Below, one piece after another: positions 1 to 9,165 of a stretch of 64,000 nucleotides of DNA (the stretch's first letter is position 1; the number at the start of each line of letters is the position of its first letter). Source of the DNA: Pantoea sp. A4 (GTDB taxonomy: Bacteria; Pseudomonadota; Gammaproteobacteria; Enterobacterales; Enterobacteriaceae); NCBI RefSeq assembly GCF_000295955.2, contig NZ_ALXE01000023.1:106501-170500 (forward strand). The letters are read 5' to 3'. A program made the translations under genes and the position numbers. The notes below the pieces were generated by a model. The model was given only the letters and a program-made list of their open reading frames with translations. It ran no database searches and was not told the DNA's origin.

Positions 1-25
1 GGAAAATAGCGATAACCTCACCGCC

Positions 26-895
26 ATGCTGCTGTTTGCTCGCGTGGTGGAACTGCAAAGTTTTAGCGAAGCTGCACGCGATCTCGGGCTGTCGAAATCT
101 TACGTCAGCCGGGAGATTGCCCGGCTTGAGCTAAGGCTGGGAATCAAACTGCTCCAGCGCACCACGCGCAAAATGACGTTGACTGAACTCGGTCAAGCCT
201 ACTACCCCTTCTGTACGCGAATGCTGGCGGAAATGCATCGCGCAGATGCCTTTGTGAAGCAGATTCATCAGCAACCGGCAGGTAACGTGCGTTTACAGGC
301 GCCGGTGACCTTTGGCTGCCAGTGTGTGGTGCCGATACTCAACCGTTTTTTACGCGGTCACCTGCATATCAACGTTGATCTCGATCTGACTGACCGCATT
401 GGTGAAAGCGTGCCAGAAGAGGTGGATGCGGTGATTGCGATTCGTGCGCGCACGCCGCTAAAGGGAAATTTCCGCGCCCTGACCGACATTAACTGGGGGC
501 TGTATGCCACGCCGGGTTATCTGGATCAGCGCCCGCCGATTCTGCATCCTGAGCAACTGCCGCGCCATGATTTGCTGCTGTTTCACGGTGCGGCACATAC
601 CGCCGCGCTGCCATTCCGCCGGGAAAAACAGAAGCTGATGATGGATGTCCGGAGCCGCTTTCGTGCCAACAACAGTATGGCGCTTCTCAATGCTGCCCTT
701 GCTGGCAGCGGCATTGCCTATCTGCCTTCCTACATGACGCAGGAAGCGATGCAGCGGGGTGAAATCGTGCAGCTGCTGCCGGAGTGGCAAATGGACCGCC
801 TGCAGTGCTTCCTGATGATTAAAGAGACGCAGCAGGCTACCTCACCGGTGAATCTGCTGTGTGATGCGCTGATCGCCGGGCTGGCGAACGGTTGA
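26..895 (+). CDS. LysR-family transcriptional regulator, probably 5'-partial
   Basis: A DNA-binding regulator. The N-terminal winged helix-turn-helix covers about residues 7-55 (FSEAARDLGLSKSYVSREI, then LLQRTTRK), followed by a LysR substrate-binding domain to residue 289. It belongs to the CrgA/DmlR-like branch by the RTTRKMTLTE motif. The frame stays open from the first ATG at 26 back to position 2 (codons reading ENSDNLTA). Relatives usually have a few residues of this kind before the LLFARVVE segment, so the real start is probably outside the window. The gene ends 112 bp before an MdtG-like exporter on the same strand, which may be a target. The ligand is unknown. Confidence 0.85.
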   Translation: MLLFARVVELQSFSEAARDLGLSKSYVSREIARLELRLGIKLLQRTTRKMTLTELGQAYYPFCTRMLAEMHRADAFVKQIHQQPAGNVRLQAPVTFGCQCVVPILNRFLRGHLHINVDLDLTDRIGESVPEEVDAVIAIRARTPLKGNFRALTDINWGLYATPGYLDQRPPILHPEQLPRHDLLLFHGAAHTAALPFRREKQKLMMDVRSRFRANNSMALLNAALAGSGIAYLPSYMTQEAMQRGEIVQLLPEWQMDRLQCFLMIKETQQATSPVNLLCDALIAGLANG

Positions 896-901
896 TTGTT
901 G

Positions 902-930
902 CTCTCCAGCAACATCAGAGCGCTGGAGAG
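902..930. other. Inverted repeat after the LysR gene
   Basis: CTCTCCAGC at 902-910 is repeated inverted as GCTGGAGAG at 922-930, with an 11-nt loop. It lies just after the LysR stop codon. There is no run of T, so it may be a weak terminator or a binding site for the LysR protein upstream of the MFS gene. The sequence does not decide which. Confidence 0.4.
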
Positions 931-1007
931 TAAATATCGTGCGCGATCTGTTGCGGCTGTGATCCTGTTGTTAGCCTGAAAGCTGGTTATCCAACAGGAC
1001 TGGTATC

Positions 1008-2222
1008 ATGCAACCAACGGAAGAGACTCTCCCCCCGGAACAAACGCACTGGCGCCGCAATATGTGGGTATGTGTGTTTGGTTCTTTCAGCACCATCGTG
1101 GCAATGACGTTACTGCTGCCGTTTTTACCGCTCTACGTACAGCAACTGGGTGTGACTGAACCTGCGGCGATTGCCCGTTGGTCAGGCATCGCTTATGGCG
1201 CAACTTTTCTCAGCGCGGCGCTGACGGCACCCCTGTGGGGGAAGCTGGCAGATCGCTACGGGCGCAAGCTGATGTTAATTCGTGCCAGCCTGGGAATGGC
1301 GGTGGCAATGTCGCTGATTGGTATGGCAACGGCACCCTGGCAGTTGGTGGCGCTGCGTTTGCTGGCGGGGCTGTTGGGAGGTTATGCATCAGGTTCCACC
1401 ATCATGGTGGCGGCGCAAACGCCGAAGCAGCATACCGGCTGGGCATTAGGCATCCTCTCTTCCGGAATCATGGCCGGGAATGTGGTGGGGCCGCTGTTAG
1501 GCGGGGCGTTACCACCACTGATCGGCATTCGGCACACTTTCTGGCTGACCGGTGCGGTGATCTTTGTCGCGTTTCTTGCGACCACTTTCCTGCTGCGCGA
1601 TCCGCCACGCCAGACCGCACAGAAAAAAGCGGCTGTCGCGGGCGATGTGGCAACGGTGCAGCAGGGCGTAGTGTGGTTGATGTGGTTATCAGGGGCGTTG
1701 CTGATCTTTGCGAACATGTCGATAGAGCCGATTATCACACTCTATATCGGTCAGTTTGTTGCAGGCGATCACGCCATTACCCTGACTGCGGGCATTGTCA
1801 TGGCCGCGGCGGCGTTGGGTAATATTGTTTCAGCTCCGCGCATGGGGAGACTGGCCGATCGCATCGGTCATGGCAAAGTGCTGGTCACCGGATTGCTGGC
1901 CTGTGCCCTGCTGTTGATTCCACAGGCGTTTATCACTGCCGCCTGGCAACTGGTGATCTTACGCTTCCTGATGGGCGTGGCGTTAGGTGGATTGATGCCC
2001 TGCATCACGGCGATTATCCGCCATAATGTGCCCTCTTCTCAGGTCGGCCGGATGTTGGGCTATTCCACCTCAGCGCAGTATGTCGGCCAGGTGGGGGGAC
2101 CGCTGTTTGGTGGGTTTGTCGGGGGCGCTCTGGGGATGAGGCCGGTATTTCTTGCCACCTGTGTCGTGATGGCGCTGTGCGGCGCTTTGAATCTCTGGTG
2201 GCTGCGGCGTAAAACGCAGTAA
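1008..2222 (+). CDS. MFS drug exporter, MdtG-like (DHA1 family)
   Basis: Inner-membrane, proton-driven efflux transporter of 404 residues, close to the length of E. coli MdtG (408). Twelve hydrophobic segments are visible. The MFS signature GKLADRYGRKLMLIRASLGM lies at about residues 77-96, and a second copy, GRLADRIGHG, follows in the C-terminal half. The N-terminal plan (QTHWRRNMWV, then PFLPLYVQQLGVT and WSGIAYGATFL) matches MdtG closely from memory of the family. The ATG at 1008 has AGGA about 8 nt upstream. The gene stands alone between a LysR gene and a shared terminator. The substrate is not predictable; MdtG relatives export fosfomycin and other drugs. Confidence 0.8.
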   Translation: MQPTEETLPPEQTHWRRNMWVCVFGSFSTIVAMTLLLPFLPLYVQQLGVTEPAAIARWSGIAYGATFLSAALTAPLWGKLADRYGRKLMLIRASLGMAVAMSLIGMATAPWQLVALRLLAGLLGGYASGSTIMVAAQTPKQHTGWALGILSSGIMAGNVVGPLLGGALPPLIGIRHTFWLTGAVIFVAFLATTFLLRDPPRQTAQKKAAVAGDVATVQQGVVWLMWLSGALLIFANMSIEPIITLYIGQFVAGDHAITLTAGIVMAAAALGNIVSAPRMGRLADRIGHGKVLVTGLLACALLLIPQAFITAAWQLVILRFLMGVALGGLMPCITAIIRHNVPSSQVGRMLGYSTSAQYVGQVGGPLFGGFVGGALGMRPVFLATCVVMALCGALNLWWLRRKTQ

Positions 2223-2229
2223 TAAAAAA

Positions 2230-2256
2230 GGCGGACCGAAGTCCGCCTCTGTTTTC
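2230..2256. terminator. Bidirectional terminator between MFS gene and gcd
   Basis: GGCGGAC (2230-2236), loop CGAA and GTCCGCC (2241-2247) form a stable stem. T-rich sequence follows on the plus side, and an A-run on the left serves as the T-run for the minus strand. It sits between convergent genes. Confidence 0.8.
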
Positions 2257-2272
2257 AGCTGCTTACATTGCC

Positions 2273-4654
2273 TTACTGCGGCAGTTTGTATGCAATCACA
2301 TAGTCACCCAGCTTGGTGCCGAATGAACCGTGACCACCAGCAGCGATAACCACATACTGCTGGCCATCCACTTCATAGGTCATTGGTGTTGCCTGGCCGC
2401 CTGCTGGCAGACGAGCCTGCCACAGCAGTTCACCGGTATTGGTGCTGAAAGCACGCAGATAGTTATCTGCGGTGGCACCAATAAAGGCTACGTGACCAGC
2501 GGTAGTGATTGGGCCGCCCAGCATTGGCATACCCATTTTAAACGGCAGTGGTACTGGTGCGCTGTCGCGTACGGTACCAATACGTTTTTTCCAGATCACT
2601 TTGTTGGTTTTCAGGTCAACCGCAGACATATAACCCCATGCCGGCTGTTTACATGGCAGACCAAACGGTGACAGGAACGCGTTCAGCTCAACGCCGTACG
2701 GTACGCCGTACTGTGGCTGAACACCGCTTTCCGTACCTGAACCGCCTTTATCATCAGCAGGTGGCTCAATTGGGTTACCCGGTCCACGTGGGATGAGTTT
2801 CGAAACAAACGGCAGGGCCATTGGGTTAGCAATCGCAATCTGACGGTTTGGATCGACGGCAATGCCGCCCCACTCAAACATGCCCAGGTTACCTGGGAAC
2901 ACCAGCGTACCTTGTTCAGACGGTGGCGTGAACGGACCTTCATAGCGCAGACGCTTGAAGATAACGCGGCACACCAGCTGGTCATACAGGGTCGCGCCCC
3001 ACATGTCTTTGTCGGTCAGATGCTGTTCTGGACGGAAAGTCAGCTCAGAGTAGGGCTGTGTTGGCGAAACGTGATCGCCTTTCGCCGCACCCTGCGGTAC
3101 TGGGGTTTCCGGAGCCGGTACTACTGGCTTACCAGTACGACGATCCAGCACAAAGATGTTACCGGTTTTCGCCGGAGCGTAGATCACAGGAACGGTGTTG
3201 CCGTCTTTATCTGTGATGTTAGCCAGCGTTGGCTGTGACGGTAAATCCATGTCCCACAGGTCGTGGTGCACGGTCTGATAAGACCACACCAGCTTACCGG
3301 TGGTGGCGTTCAGAGCCAGTACGCTACTCGCATAACGTTCCTGTTCTGGCGTACGGTTGCCGCCCCAGATGTCCGGGGTAGATACGCCCATCGGCAGATA
3401 GACCGTATCCAGTTGCGGATCGTACACCGCTGGCGCCCATGAGTTCGGTGAGTTAGGCACGAAGCTGTGCTCATCCGATGGGATCGCATTCGGGTCTTTA
3501 GCACCTGGATCGAATACCCACAGCAGTTTACCGGTGTTGACATCGAAACCACGGATCACGCCAGAAGGCTCGTGAGTTGAGTAGTTATCGGTGACGGCAC
3601 CTGCAATCACGATGGTCTTATCCGTGATAACGGGTGGTGAAGTCGGTTCATACTGGCCTGGGGTTTTCACTGGCTGCAGATGTTGCAGATCCAGCTCGCC
3701 GTCGTTACCAAATGCCGGGCAGCGAGCACCGGTATCTGCGTCCAGCGCAAACAGACGACCATCGTTTACCGGCAGGTAAATGCGACGTGAACATGCAGCA
3801 GGCTGTGCGTTAGCGGCATCGGCTGCGGCAGGCACTTCGTGGTAAGAAACGCCACGGCAAGTTACGTGCTGGAAGGTCGGGTTAGGCTTAAGGCCCGGAT
3901 CAAATTTCCATTTCTGCTTACCGGTTTTCGCATCCAGCGCAAACAGGATTTGGTGTGGTGAGCAGAGATACAGGGTATCGCGGATTTTGATCGGGGTAAC
4001 TTCGTCAGTGATTTCACCCGGGTCGTTGGCGGTTTTGAGATCGCCAGTCTGGAACTGCCAGGCCACCTGCAACGTTTTCACGTTTTGATCGGTGATTTGC
4101 TTCAGTGGAGAGAAGCGGGTGCCTTGCTGATCGCGGGCGTAAGCTGGCCAGTCGCCATCAGGTATAGCGCTCAGCGGCTGTGCCGAAGTACCGTTATCCG
4201 CTGCTGGGATAGTTCCGTTGATTTCCTGCGGATCGTGGAACACTGCCCAGGCAAGCACCAGCGCGCTGGCAATAACGCCAACAGCGATTGCACTCAGACC
4301 TGCTTTAGCATTCTGCGCGAAACGACGGTAAACAAACGGCAGCATCAACCAGACGCCGAAGATGACCAGAACGTCAGTGCGCGGTGCTAATGCCCAGAAG
4401 TCGAAGCCGACTTCCCACACGCCCCACACAAGGGTAAACAGCAGCAGTAATGCATAAAGCACCAGTGCACTGCTTTTTTGACGCCAGATCAGGAGAGCGG
4501 TAATCAGTAAAACAATACCGCCGATGATGTAGTACCAGGAACCTCCAATGGCAGCTAACCAAACGCCACCTACCAGCATGAATGCACCTGTCAGCAGAGC
4601 GAACAACGCTGTCAGAACGCCAATCACGCCTAAGGATGAGGAATTTTTCCCCAT
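2273..4654 (-). CDS. gcd: Membrane-bound PQQ-dependent glucose dehydrogenase
   Basis: Oxidises D-glucose to gluconolactone on the periplasmic face and passes electrons to ubiquinone. The protein has 793 residues (E. coli Gcd has 796). Five transmembrane segments lie within about residues 8-140. The rest is an eight-bladed PQQ propeller with tryptophan-docking style repeats (for example ALDAKTGKQKWKF and ALNATTGKLVWSY), and HHDLWDMDLPSQPTL lies near the active site. The ATG at 4654 is preceded by AAGAGG. No pqq biosynthesis gene is in the window, so whether the enzyme is active depends on PQQ made elsewhere or taken up. It is transcribed alone. Confidence 0.97.
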   Translation of the reverse strand: MGKNSSSLGVIGVLTALFALLTGAFMLVGGVWLAAIGGSWYYIIGGIVLLITALLIWRQKSSALVLYALLLLFTLVWGVWEVGFDFWALAPRTDVLVIFGVWLMLPFVYRRFAQNAKAGLSAIAVGVIASALVLAWAVFHDPQEINGTIPAADNGTSAQPLSAIPDGDWPAYARDQQGTRFSPLKQITDQNVKTLQVAWQFQTGDLKTANDPGEITDEVTPIKIRDTLYLCSPHQILFALDAKTGKQKWKFDPGLKPNPTFQHVTCRGVSYHEVPAAADAANAQPAACSRRIYLPVNDGRLFALDADTGARCPAFGNDGELDLQHLQPVKTPGQYEPTSPPVITDKTIVIAGAVTDNYSTHEPSGVIRGFDVNTGKLLWVFDPGAKDPNAIPSDEHSFVPNSPNSWAPAVYDPQLDTVYLPMGVSTPDIWGGNRTPEQERYASSVLALNATTGKLVWSYQTVHHDLWDMDLPSQPTLANITDKDGNTVPVIYAPAKTGNIFVLDRRTGKPVVPAPETPVPQGAAKGDHVSPTQPYSELTFRPEQHLTDKDMWGATLYDQLVCRVIFKRLRYEGPFTPPSEQGTLVFPGNLGMFEWGGIAVDPNRQIAIANPMALPFVSKLIPRGPGNPIEPPADDKGGSGTESGVQPQYGVPYGVELNAFLSPFGLPCKQPAWGYMSAVDLKTNKVIWKKRIGTVRDSAPVPLPFKMGMPMLGGPITTAGHVAFIGATADNYLRAFSTNTGELLWQARLPAGGQATPMTYEVDGQQYVVIAAGGHGSFGTKLGDYVIAYKLPQ

Positions 4655-4862
4655 AATAAAGACCTCTTTTTTGCCATAAAAAACACGGAAAACAAAAAGT
4701 TATCTGTTCTCCAGTCATAGCGTACGGTAGGTAAGCGTGTCCTTATTAACTCTTCCAGTGAGCATATGTAATCCGTTTGGGGTAGATTTTATCTCAAAAA
4801 CGTTAATAGTTTTGACTTTTTTAGCGTAAAACACTCGTTTCATACTTCTGGACAAAATCTAA

Positions 4863-5450
4863 TCAGGAATGCAGCAGGTCTTCTGTGCCCGTTTGCGGTT
4901 GCCAGCCGGTCAGGTGTAATCCCATCCAGTCGTCAGGCAATAAAGGCAGCTCAGCGGCCCGCACCAGTACTTCTTTGCCCTCCTGCCTGAGACGTTCGAG
5001 CAGGAAAGGGAAGGTGAAAAGGGTGTAATTTGCGCGGAAAAAGGCTTCACTAAAGACCACCCCGCTTAAAGGCACACTCTCAACTTTGCTCCAGTGACTG
5101 CCTGGTGGTGCAAAGTCGTACAACCAGAAGCTTAGTCGATTGTTCACGCTCTGCAACCAATCTGAATGGGTATTCAACTGGTCGTAATTTATGGCAAATC
5201 TGATGTTTGTCAGGTTTATTTCCTGCTGGGCTGCTAACCACTCGGGGAGCCTGACCAGATCGGTTGTGGCGAGTGGAAATATCAGCAACTGATTGGCCGC
5301 ATCTGAAGTGTTATGCCGTAAGATGATATTTTCTAAGGGGAGATATTCCTTATTGGTCTGCTGTGAAGGGGAGTAACAGGACGCGAACAGCGTGCCATCG
5401 GGTCTAAAAACGTGCTCAAGCGCACAATCGGGATATAATATGTTTTCCAT
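4863..5450 (-). CDS. Degenerate EAL-domain protein, YdiV-like
   Basis: A 195-residue soluble protein, not identified with certainty. Its plan follows an EAL domain: LEHVFRPDGTLFA near the N-terminus, the strand IRFAINYDQL at about 83-92, FWLYDFAPPGSHWSKVES where EAL proteins have the (D)DFG loop, VVFSEAFFR where they have KID(R/K)SF, and VLVRAAEL in place of VIAEGVE. The E-A-L motif, the DDFG aspartates and the lysine of KID are missing, so it should neither bind metal nor cleave cyclic-di-GMP. In length and state of decay it resembles E. coli/Salmonella YdiV (RflP), which acts by protein contact on FlhDC. The assignment is inferred from pattern alone. Confidence 0.5.
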   Translation of the reverse strand: MENILYPDCALEHVFRPDGTLFASCYSPSQQTNKEYLPLENIILRHNTSDAANQLLIFPLATTDLVRLPEWLAAQQEINLTNIRFAINYDQLNTHSDWLQSVNNRLSFWLYDFAPPGSHWSKVESVPLSGVVFSEAFFRANYTLFTFPFLLERLRQEGKEVLVRAAELPLLPDDWMGLHLTGWQPQTGTEDLLHS

Positions 5451-5820
5451 TTATCTCTTAGAATAAATTATTTTTATCTTAAATATCATTAAGTTCCTGC
5501 TGCTGGCTTAATGACGAAAGCCGTTAAATATAGATCGATTTTTTCAGTGAAAACATCTTTTTTTCTTCTCTGTAAGCGCTATTTACATGGCCGGCATCCG
5601 GTTATTCATAATATGTTTTCATCAGGACAAATAGGCTGTTAATTATTCCATCTCAATATTAAATAGGGCCGCTGTGCGTCTGCCGGGATAAAGCACCGCA
5701 CGGCAGGTTGTTGCCTGTACAGGGAAAATCCCGCACTCTACTCGGACAAAAAAGGGGCGTTTTTGCCGCCAGATAACAGGCCAATTTAGGCTGGAATTTA
5801 GCATTATTAAGGGATGGGAT
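5451..5820. other. Intergenic region between divergent genes
   Basis: About 370 bp without an ORF I can support. The left half is AT-rich. It must hold the promoters of the EAL-like gene (minus) and of the MFS gene (plus). The MFS start at 5821 is preceded by AAGGGATGGGAT, a good ribosome-binding site. No clear operator or RNA structure was seen. Confidence 0.5.
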
Positions 5821-7062
5821 ATGAATGTAGAAACAACAGCAGCGGACAGCTCGCTGCTGCGACAACGCGCGTTTGTGGCCTTTTGGCTGGCGCGCACCTG
5901 TTCGTCATTTGGTTTTCAGATGTTTTCAGTGGCGGTGAGCTGGCAGATCTACTCACTGACCAACAGCGCGCTGGCGCTGGGTATGATTGGCCTGATGCAA
6001 TTTTTACCTTCCGTGTTGCTGGCGCTGCCTGCCGGTCATCTTGCCGATCAGTTCGATCGCCGTCGTATTGTCATTTGTGCCCAGCTGATTGAGTGGGGCG
6101 CGTTACTGGCGCTGGTGTTACTGACGCTGTTCAGTTGGGCGGATAAAACCGCCCTGTGGGGGTTAGTGTTTGTGCTGGCGGTCGCCAAGGCGTTAGAAGG
6201 CCCAGCGATGACCTCCATGCTGCCATCACTGGTGCCTCCCGCGATTCTGGCGCGCGCTACTGCCGCCAATGCGGTTGGCGGTCAGGCGGCAGTGATCGTC
6301 GGCCCGACGTTAGGTGGATTCCTGTATGTGGCCGGGCCGGATGTGGTGTACAGCGTCTCGGCGGTATTTTACCTGCTGTCACTGGTGTTGATTGGCCGCA
6401 TTCGTTACACCCGCCCACAGCAACCTCGCTTACCCGCTTCTCTCTCTACCTTATTCGCCGGGATTCACTTTATCCGCGCCCGCAAAGATGTGTTAGGGGT
6501 GATCTCGCTCGACCTGTTTGCGGTGCTGCTGGGAGGTGCCACGGCGCTGTTGCCGATCTTCGCCAAAGATATTCTGCACACCGGCCCGTGGGGGTTGGGT
6601 ATGTTGCGTGGTGCGCCGTCGATTGGTGCTCTGCTGGTGGGATTGTGGCTGAGTCGCAACAAGCTGGAAAAAAATGTCGGGATGATTATGTTTGGGTCGG
6701 TGGCGGGCTTCGGTGTCGCGACGCTGATTTTTGCCCTCTCCTCACAGCTCTGGCTCTCCCTGCTGGCACTGGCGGCGTTGGGGGGGGTCGATATGGTCAG
6801 TATGGTGATTCGCGGCTCGCTGGTGCAGCTGGATACGCCAGATGATATGCGCGGCCGGGTTAACGCCGTCAACGCCATTTTTATCAATACGTCCAATCAG
6901 CTCGGTGAATTCGAATCTGGCGTGCTGGCGGCATTCATGGGCGCAGTACCGGCGGCGGTGTTGGGCGGAGTGGGAACATTGGTGGTGGTGGGCGTCTGGA
7001 TGGTGCTGTTCCCGCATCTGCGGCGGCGGCAGAAACTGGAGAATGAAGCGGCACAGGAGTAG
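5821..7062 (+). CDS. MFS transporter, EntS/DHA3-like
   Basis: Inner-membrane transporter of 413 residues with 10-12 hydrophobic segments. The N-terminal half has QMFSVAVSWQIYSLTNSALALG and GHLADQFDRRRIVI, typical of the MFS_3/EntS type, which includes exporters of siderophores and other small products. The C-terminus is short and charged (LRRRQKLENEAAQE). The stop codon is only 3 nt from the start region of the kinase gene, so the two are probably one transcript. The substrate is unknown. Pairing with a sugar kinase could suggest an amino-sugar role, but EntS relatives are usually exporters. Confidence 0.8.
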   Translation: MNVETTAADSSLLRQRAFVAFWLARTCSSFGFQMFSVAVSWQIYSLTNSALALGMIGLMQFLPSVLLALPAGHLADQFDRRRIVICAQLIEWGALLALVLLTLFSWADKTALWGLVFVLAVAKALEGPAMTSMLPSLVPPAILARATAANAVGGQAAVIVGPTLGGFLYVAGPDVVYSVSAVFYLLSLVLIGRIRYTRPQQPRLPASLSTLFAGIHFIRARKDVLGVISLDLFAVLLGGATALLPIFAKDILHTGPWGLGMLRGAPSIGALLVGLWLSRNKLEKNVGMIMFGSVAGFGVATLIFALSSQLWLSLLALAALGGVDMVSMVIRGSLVQLDTPDDMRGRVNAVNAIFINTSNQLGEFESGVLAAFMGAVPAAVLGGVGTLVVVGVWMVLFPHLRRRQKLENEAAQE

Positions 7063-7065
7063 TCT

Positions 7066-7962
7066 GTGCCGGTTCTTAGTTGCTGGAAATCGATTGTGCA
7101 GACACGTTATCTCCTGGGTATTGATGGTGGCGGCACGCGCTGCCGGGTACGTTTAACTGACCGCGCCGGTCAGCGACTAGCCGAATGTGAAGGCGGGCCT
7201 GCTAACGTCTGGTCACAATATGAAACCGCTGTCCAGACCATGGAAACACTGATGGCACGCGCGCTGCAAAGCGCCGGATTGCCGCCAGCAGCGTTGCAGG
7301 ACACCGCCGTTGTGGCGGGACTGGCGGGGGCCAATGTGACCTCAGTCCAGGCACGGTTAGATAACTGGCAGCCGGACTGCGCTGCGTTGGCGGTGGTCAG
7401 TGATGTGGAAATTGCCTGCGTGGGTGCGCACGGCGGCCAGCCAGGCGCGGTATTTATTTGCGGCACCGGCAGTCAGGGCGCGGCATGGGATGGCGAGCAC
7501 TTTACCTCGTTGGGGGGGTGGGGATTCGCGCTTTCCGATCAGGGATCGGGCTCAGAGCTTGGTCATCGTGCTTTGCGGTTGGCGTTACAGGCGCATGAGG
7601 CGATTGTGCCACCTTCGGCACTCACTCAGCACATCATGTTGCAGTTTGAAAACAGCCCGGAAAAGATGCTGGAGTGGACGCGTCAGGCACAACCCGCGGA
7701 TTGGGCGAGGGTGGTGCCGGAAGTCTTCGCTGCGGCCAGTAGCGGTGATACCAACGCGGTGACGTTGGTTAAACAGACGGCCAGTGATATCGGCATCCTT
7801 GCTGAACAGCTGTTTTTACGGGGTGCCAGCCAACTGGCGATGATGGGAGGACTGGCTCAACCGATTCGCCCGTGGTTGTCATCTGACTTACAGGCGCGGC
7901 TTACCGAACCGGTGGCTGATGCCCTCAGCGGAGCGCTGATGCTCGCTGCCCGGCTGGCGTAA
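7066..7962 (+). CDS. BadF/BadG-type sugar kinase, GspK-like (glucosamine or N-acetylglucosamine kinase)
   Basis: ATP-dependent kinase of the actin-like fold, 298 residues from GTG 7066. Visible motifs are LGIDGGGTRCRV (phosphate-1 loop), SDVEIACVGAHGG, ICGTGSQGA (phosphate-2) and LGGWGFALSDQGSGSELG. Family members phosphorylate glucosamine or N-acetylglucosamine. The start is uncertain. GTG 7066 has a good AGGAG 6 nt upstream; GTG 7096 would give the usual short N-terminus (VQTRYLLGIDGGG) but has a weaker site. It is translationally close to the preceding MFS gene and ends at a strong terminator. Confidence 0.8.
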   Translation: MPVLSCWKSIVQTRYLLGIDGGGTRCRVRLTDRAGQRLAECEGGPANVWSQYETAVQTMETLMARALQSAGLPPAALQDTAVVAGLAGANVTSVQARLDNWQPDCAALAVVSDVEIACVGAHGGQPGAVFICGTGSQGAAWDGEHFTSLGGWGFALSDQGSGSELGHRALRLALQAHEAIVPPSALTQHIMLQFENSPEKMLEWTRQAQPADWARVVPEVFAAASSGDTNAVTLVKQTASDIGILAEQLFLRGASQLAMMGGLAQPIRPWLSSDLQARLTEPVADALSGALMLAARLA

Positions 7963-7971
7963 CGTTCGTTT

Positions 7972-8003
7972 AAAACGGCTCTCATTAACAGAGAGCCGTT
8001 TTT
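7972..8003. terminator. Bidirectional terminator
   Basis: AAAACGGCTCTC (7972-7983) and GAGAGCCGTTTT (7991-8002) form a perfect 12-bp stem with a 7-nt loop. A- and T-runs flank it on the two sides. It serves the kinase gene and the convergent dehydrogenase gene. Confidence 0.9.
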
Positions 8004-8009
8004 GCACGG

Positions 8010-9080
8010 TTACAGCGCAGCGGTGATCGCCTCACCCAGGGTTTGAGTATTCGCATTCCCGCCTAAATCACGCGTCAGATGCTGGCCTTCACTCAGCACG
8101 CGTTCAATCGCATCAACAATCGCATCACTGGCAGCCGGATAGCCCAGGTGCTCCAGCATCATCGCGCCACACCAAATCTGACCGATTGGGTTCGCGATGC
8201 CACGGCCAGCGATATCTGGCGCAGAGCCGTGCACCGGCTCAAACAGGCTTGGGAAGGTGCCTTCCGGATTGATATTGGCCGATGGCGCAATGCCAATGGT
8301 GCCGGTACAGGCTGGACCCAGATCGGACAGGATGTCACCAAACAGGTTGCTGGCGACCACCACATCAAACCAGTCTGGATGCAGCACGAAGTTCGCTGTC
8401 AGGATATCAATATGATATTTATCGACTTTCACCTCAGGATACTGGGGTGACATCGCCTCGACGCGGCTATCCCAGTACGGCATGGTAATAGCAATGCCGT
8501 TGGATTTGGTCGCAGAAGTCAGGTGTTTCTTTGGCCGTTTCTGTGCCAGTTCATAGGCAAATTTCAGGATACGGTCGACCCCGGTACGGGTCATCACGGT
8601 TTCCTGAATCACCACTTCACGGTCGGTGCCAGGGAACATGGTGCCGCCCACGCTGGAGTATTCACCTTCCGTATTCTCACGTACTACCCAGAAATCGATC
8701 TCACCGGGTTTACGGTTGGCCAATGGTGCTTTAACTCCCGGCATCAGACGTACCGGACGCAGGTTAACGTACTGATCAAATTCGCGGCGGAACTGCAGCA
8801 GAGAACCCCACAGAGAAACGTGGTCTGGCACAACTTCTGGCCAGCCAACGGCACCGAAGTAAATGGCATCAAACGCTTTCAGGCGTGGGAACCAGTCGTC
8901 AGGCAGCATTTTGCCGTGCTCCTGCCAGTATTCTGCACTGGCGAAGTCGAACCACTCCCACTCCAGTTTGATACCAAACTTCTCAGCGGCTTTTTCCAAC
9001 ACACGAATGCCTTCTGGCATCACTTCTTTACCAATACCGTCGCCCGGAATTACCGCGATCTTATGAATTTTGTCTGTCAT
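8010..9080 (-). CDS. dmlA: D-malate/tartrate dehydrogenase (decarboxylating)
   Basis: NAD-dependent beta-decarboxylating dehydrogenase of the isopropylmalate/isocitrate family, 356 residues (E. coli DmlA/YeaU has 361). Motifs in order: IAVIPGDGIGKEVMPEG (residues 8-24), LLQFRREFDQYVNLRP with the substrate arginines, WVVRENTEGEYSS, TSATKSNGI with the catalytic lysine region, ASNLFGDILSDLG with the metal-binding aspartates, and EPVHGSAPDIAG (NAD loop). FDQYVNLRP and the motif spacing fit the TtuC/DmlA group, not LeuB. The divergent LysR gene starts 85 bp away, as in the E. coli yeaT-yeaU pair. The product would be pyruvate from D-malate. Confidence 0.85.
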   Translation of the reverse strand: MTDKIHKIAVIPGDGIGKEVMPEGIRVLEKAAEKFGIKLEWEWFDFASAEYWQEHGKMLPDDWFPRLKAFDAIYFGAVGWPEVVPDHVSLWGSLLQFRREFDQYVNLRPVRLMPGVKAPLANRKPGEIDFWVVRENTEGEYSSVGGTMFPGTDREVVIQETVMTRTGVDRILKFAYELAQKRPKKHLTSATKSNGIAITMPYWDSRVEAMSPQYPEVKVDKYHIDILTANFVLHPDWFDVVVASNLFGDILSDLGPACTGTIGIAPSANINPEGTFPSLFEPVHGSAPDIAGRGIANPIGQIWCGAMMLEHLGYPAASDAIVDAIERVLSEGQHLTRDLGGNANTQTLGEAITAAL

Positions 9081-9165
9081 GAGGGTTCTCGCTACTTGCG
9101 GTGGATGTTCTGCTGGCAGTATAACTTTGCGTCAGAAGTAAATAATCAGCCCAGGATTTAAACCA

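Noticed and set aside
1178..1822. 214-residue open frame inside the MdtG-like gene, other frame
   Set aside because: Overlaps a clear MFS gene on the same strand. Composition is Arg/Gly/Cys-rich without domains, as expected for a shadow frame.
7096..7962. Kinase gene as a frame-shifted fusion with the MFS gene
   Set aside because: Both proteins are complete with intact ends; the 3-nt gap is a normal operon junction.
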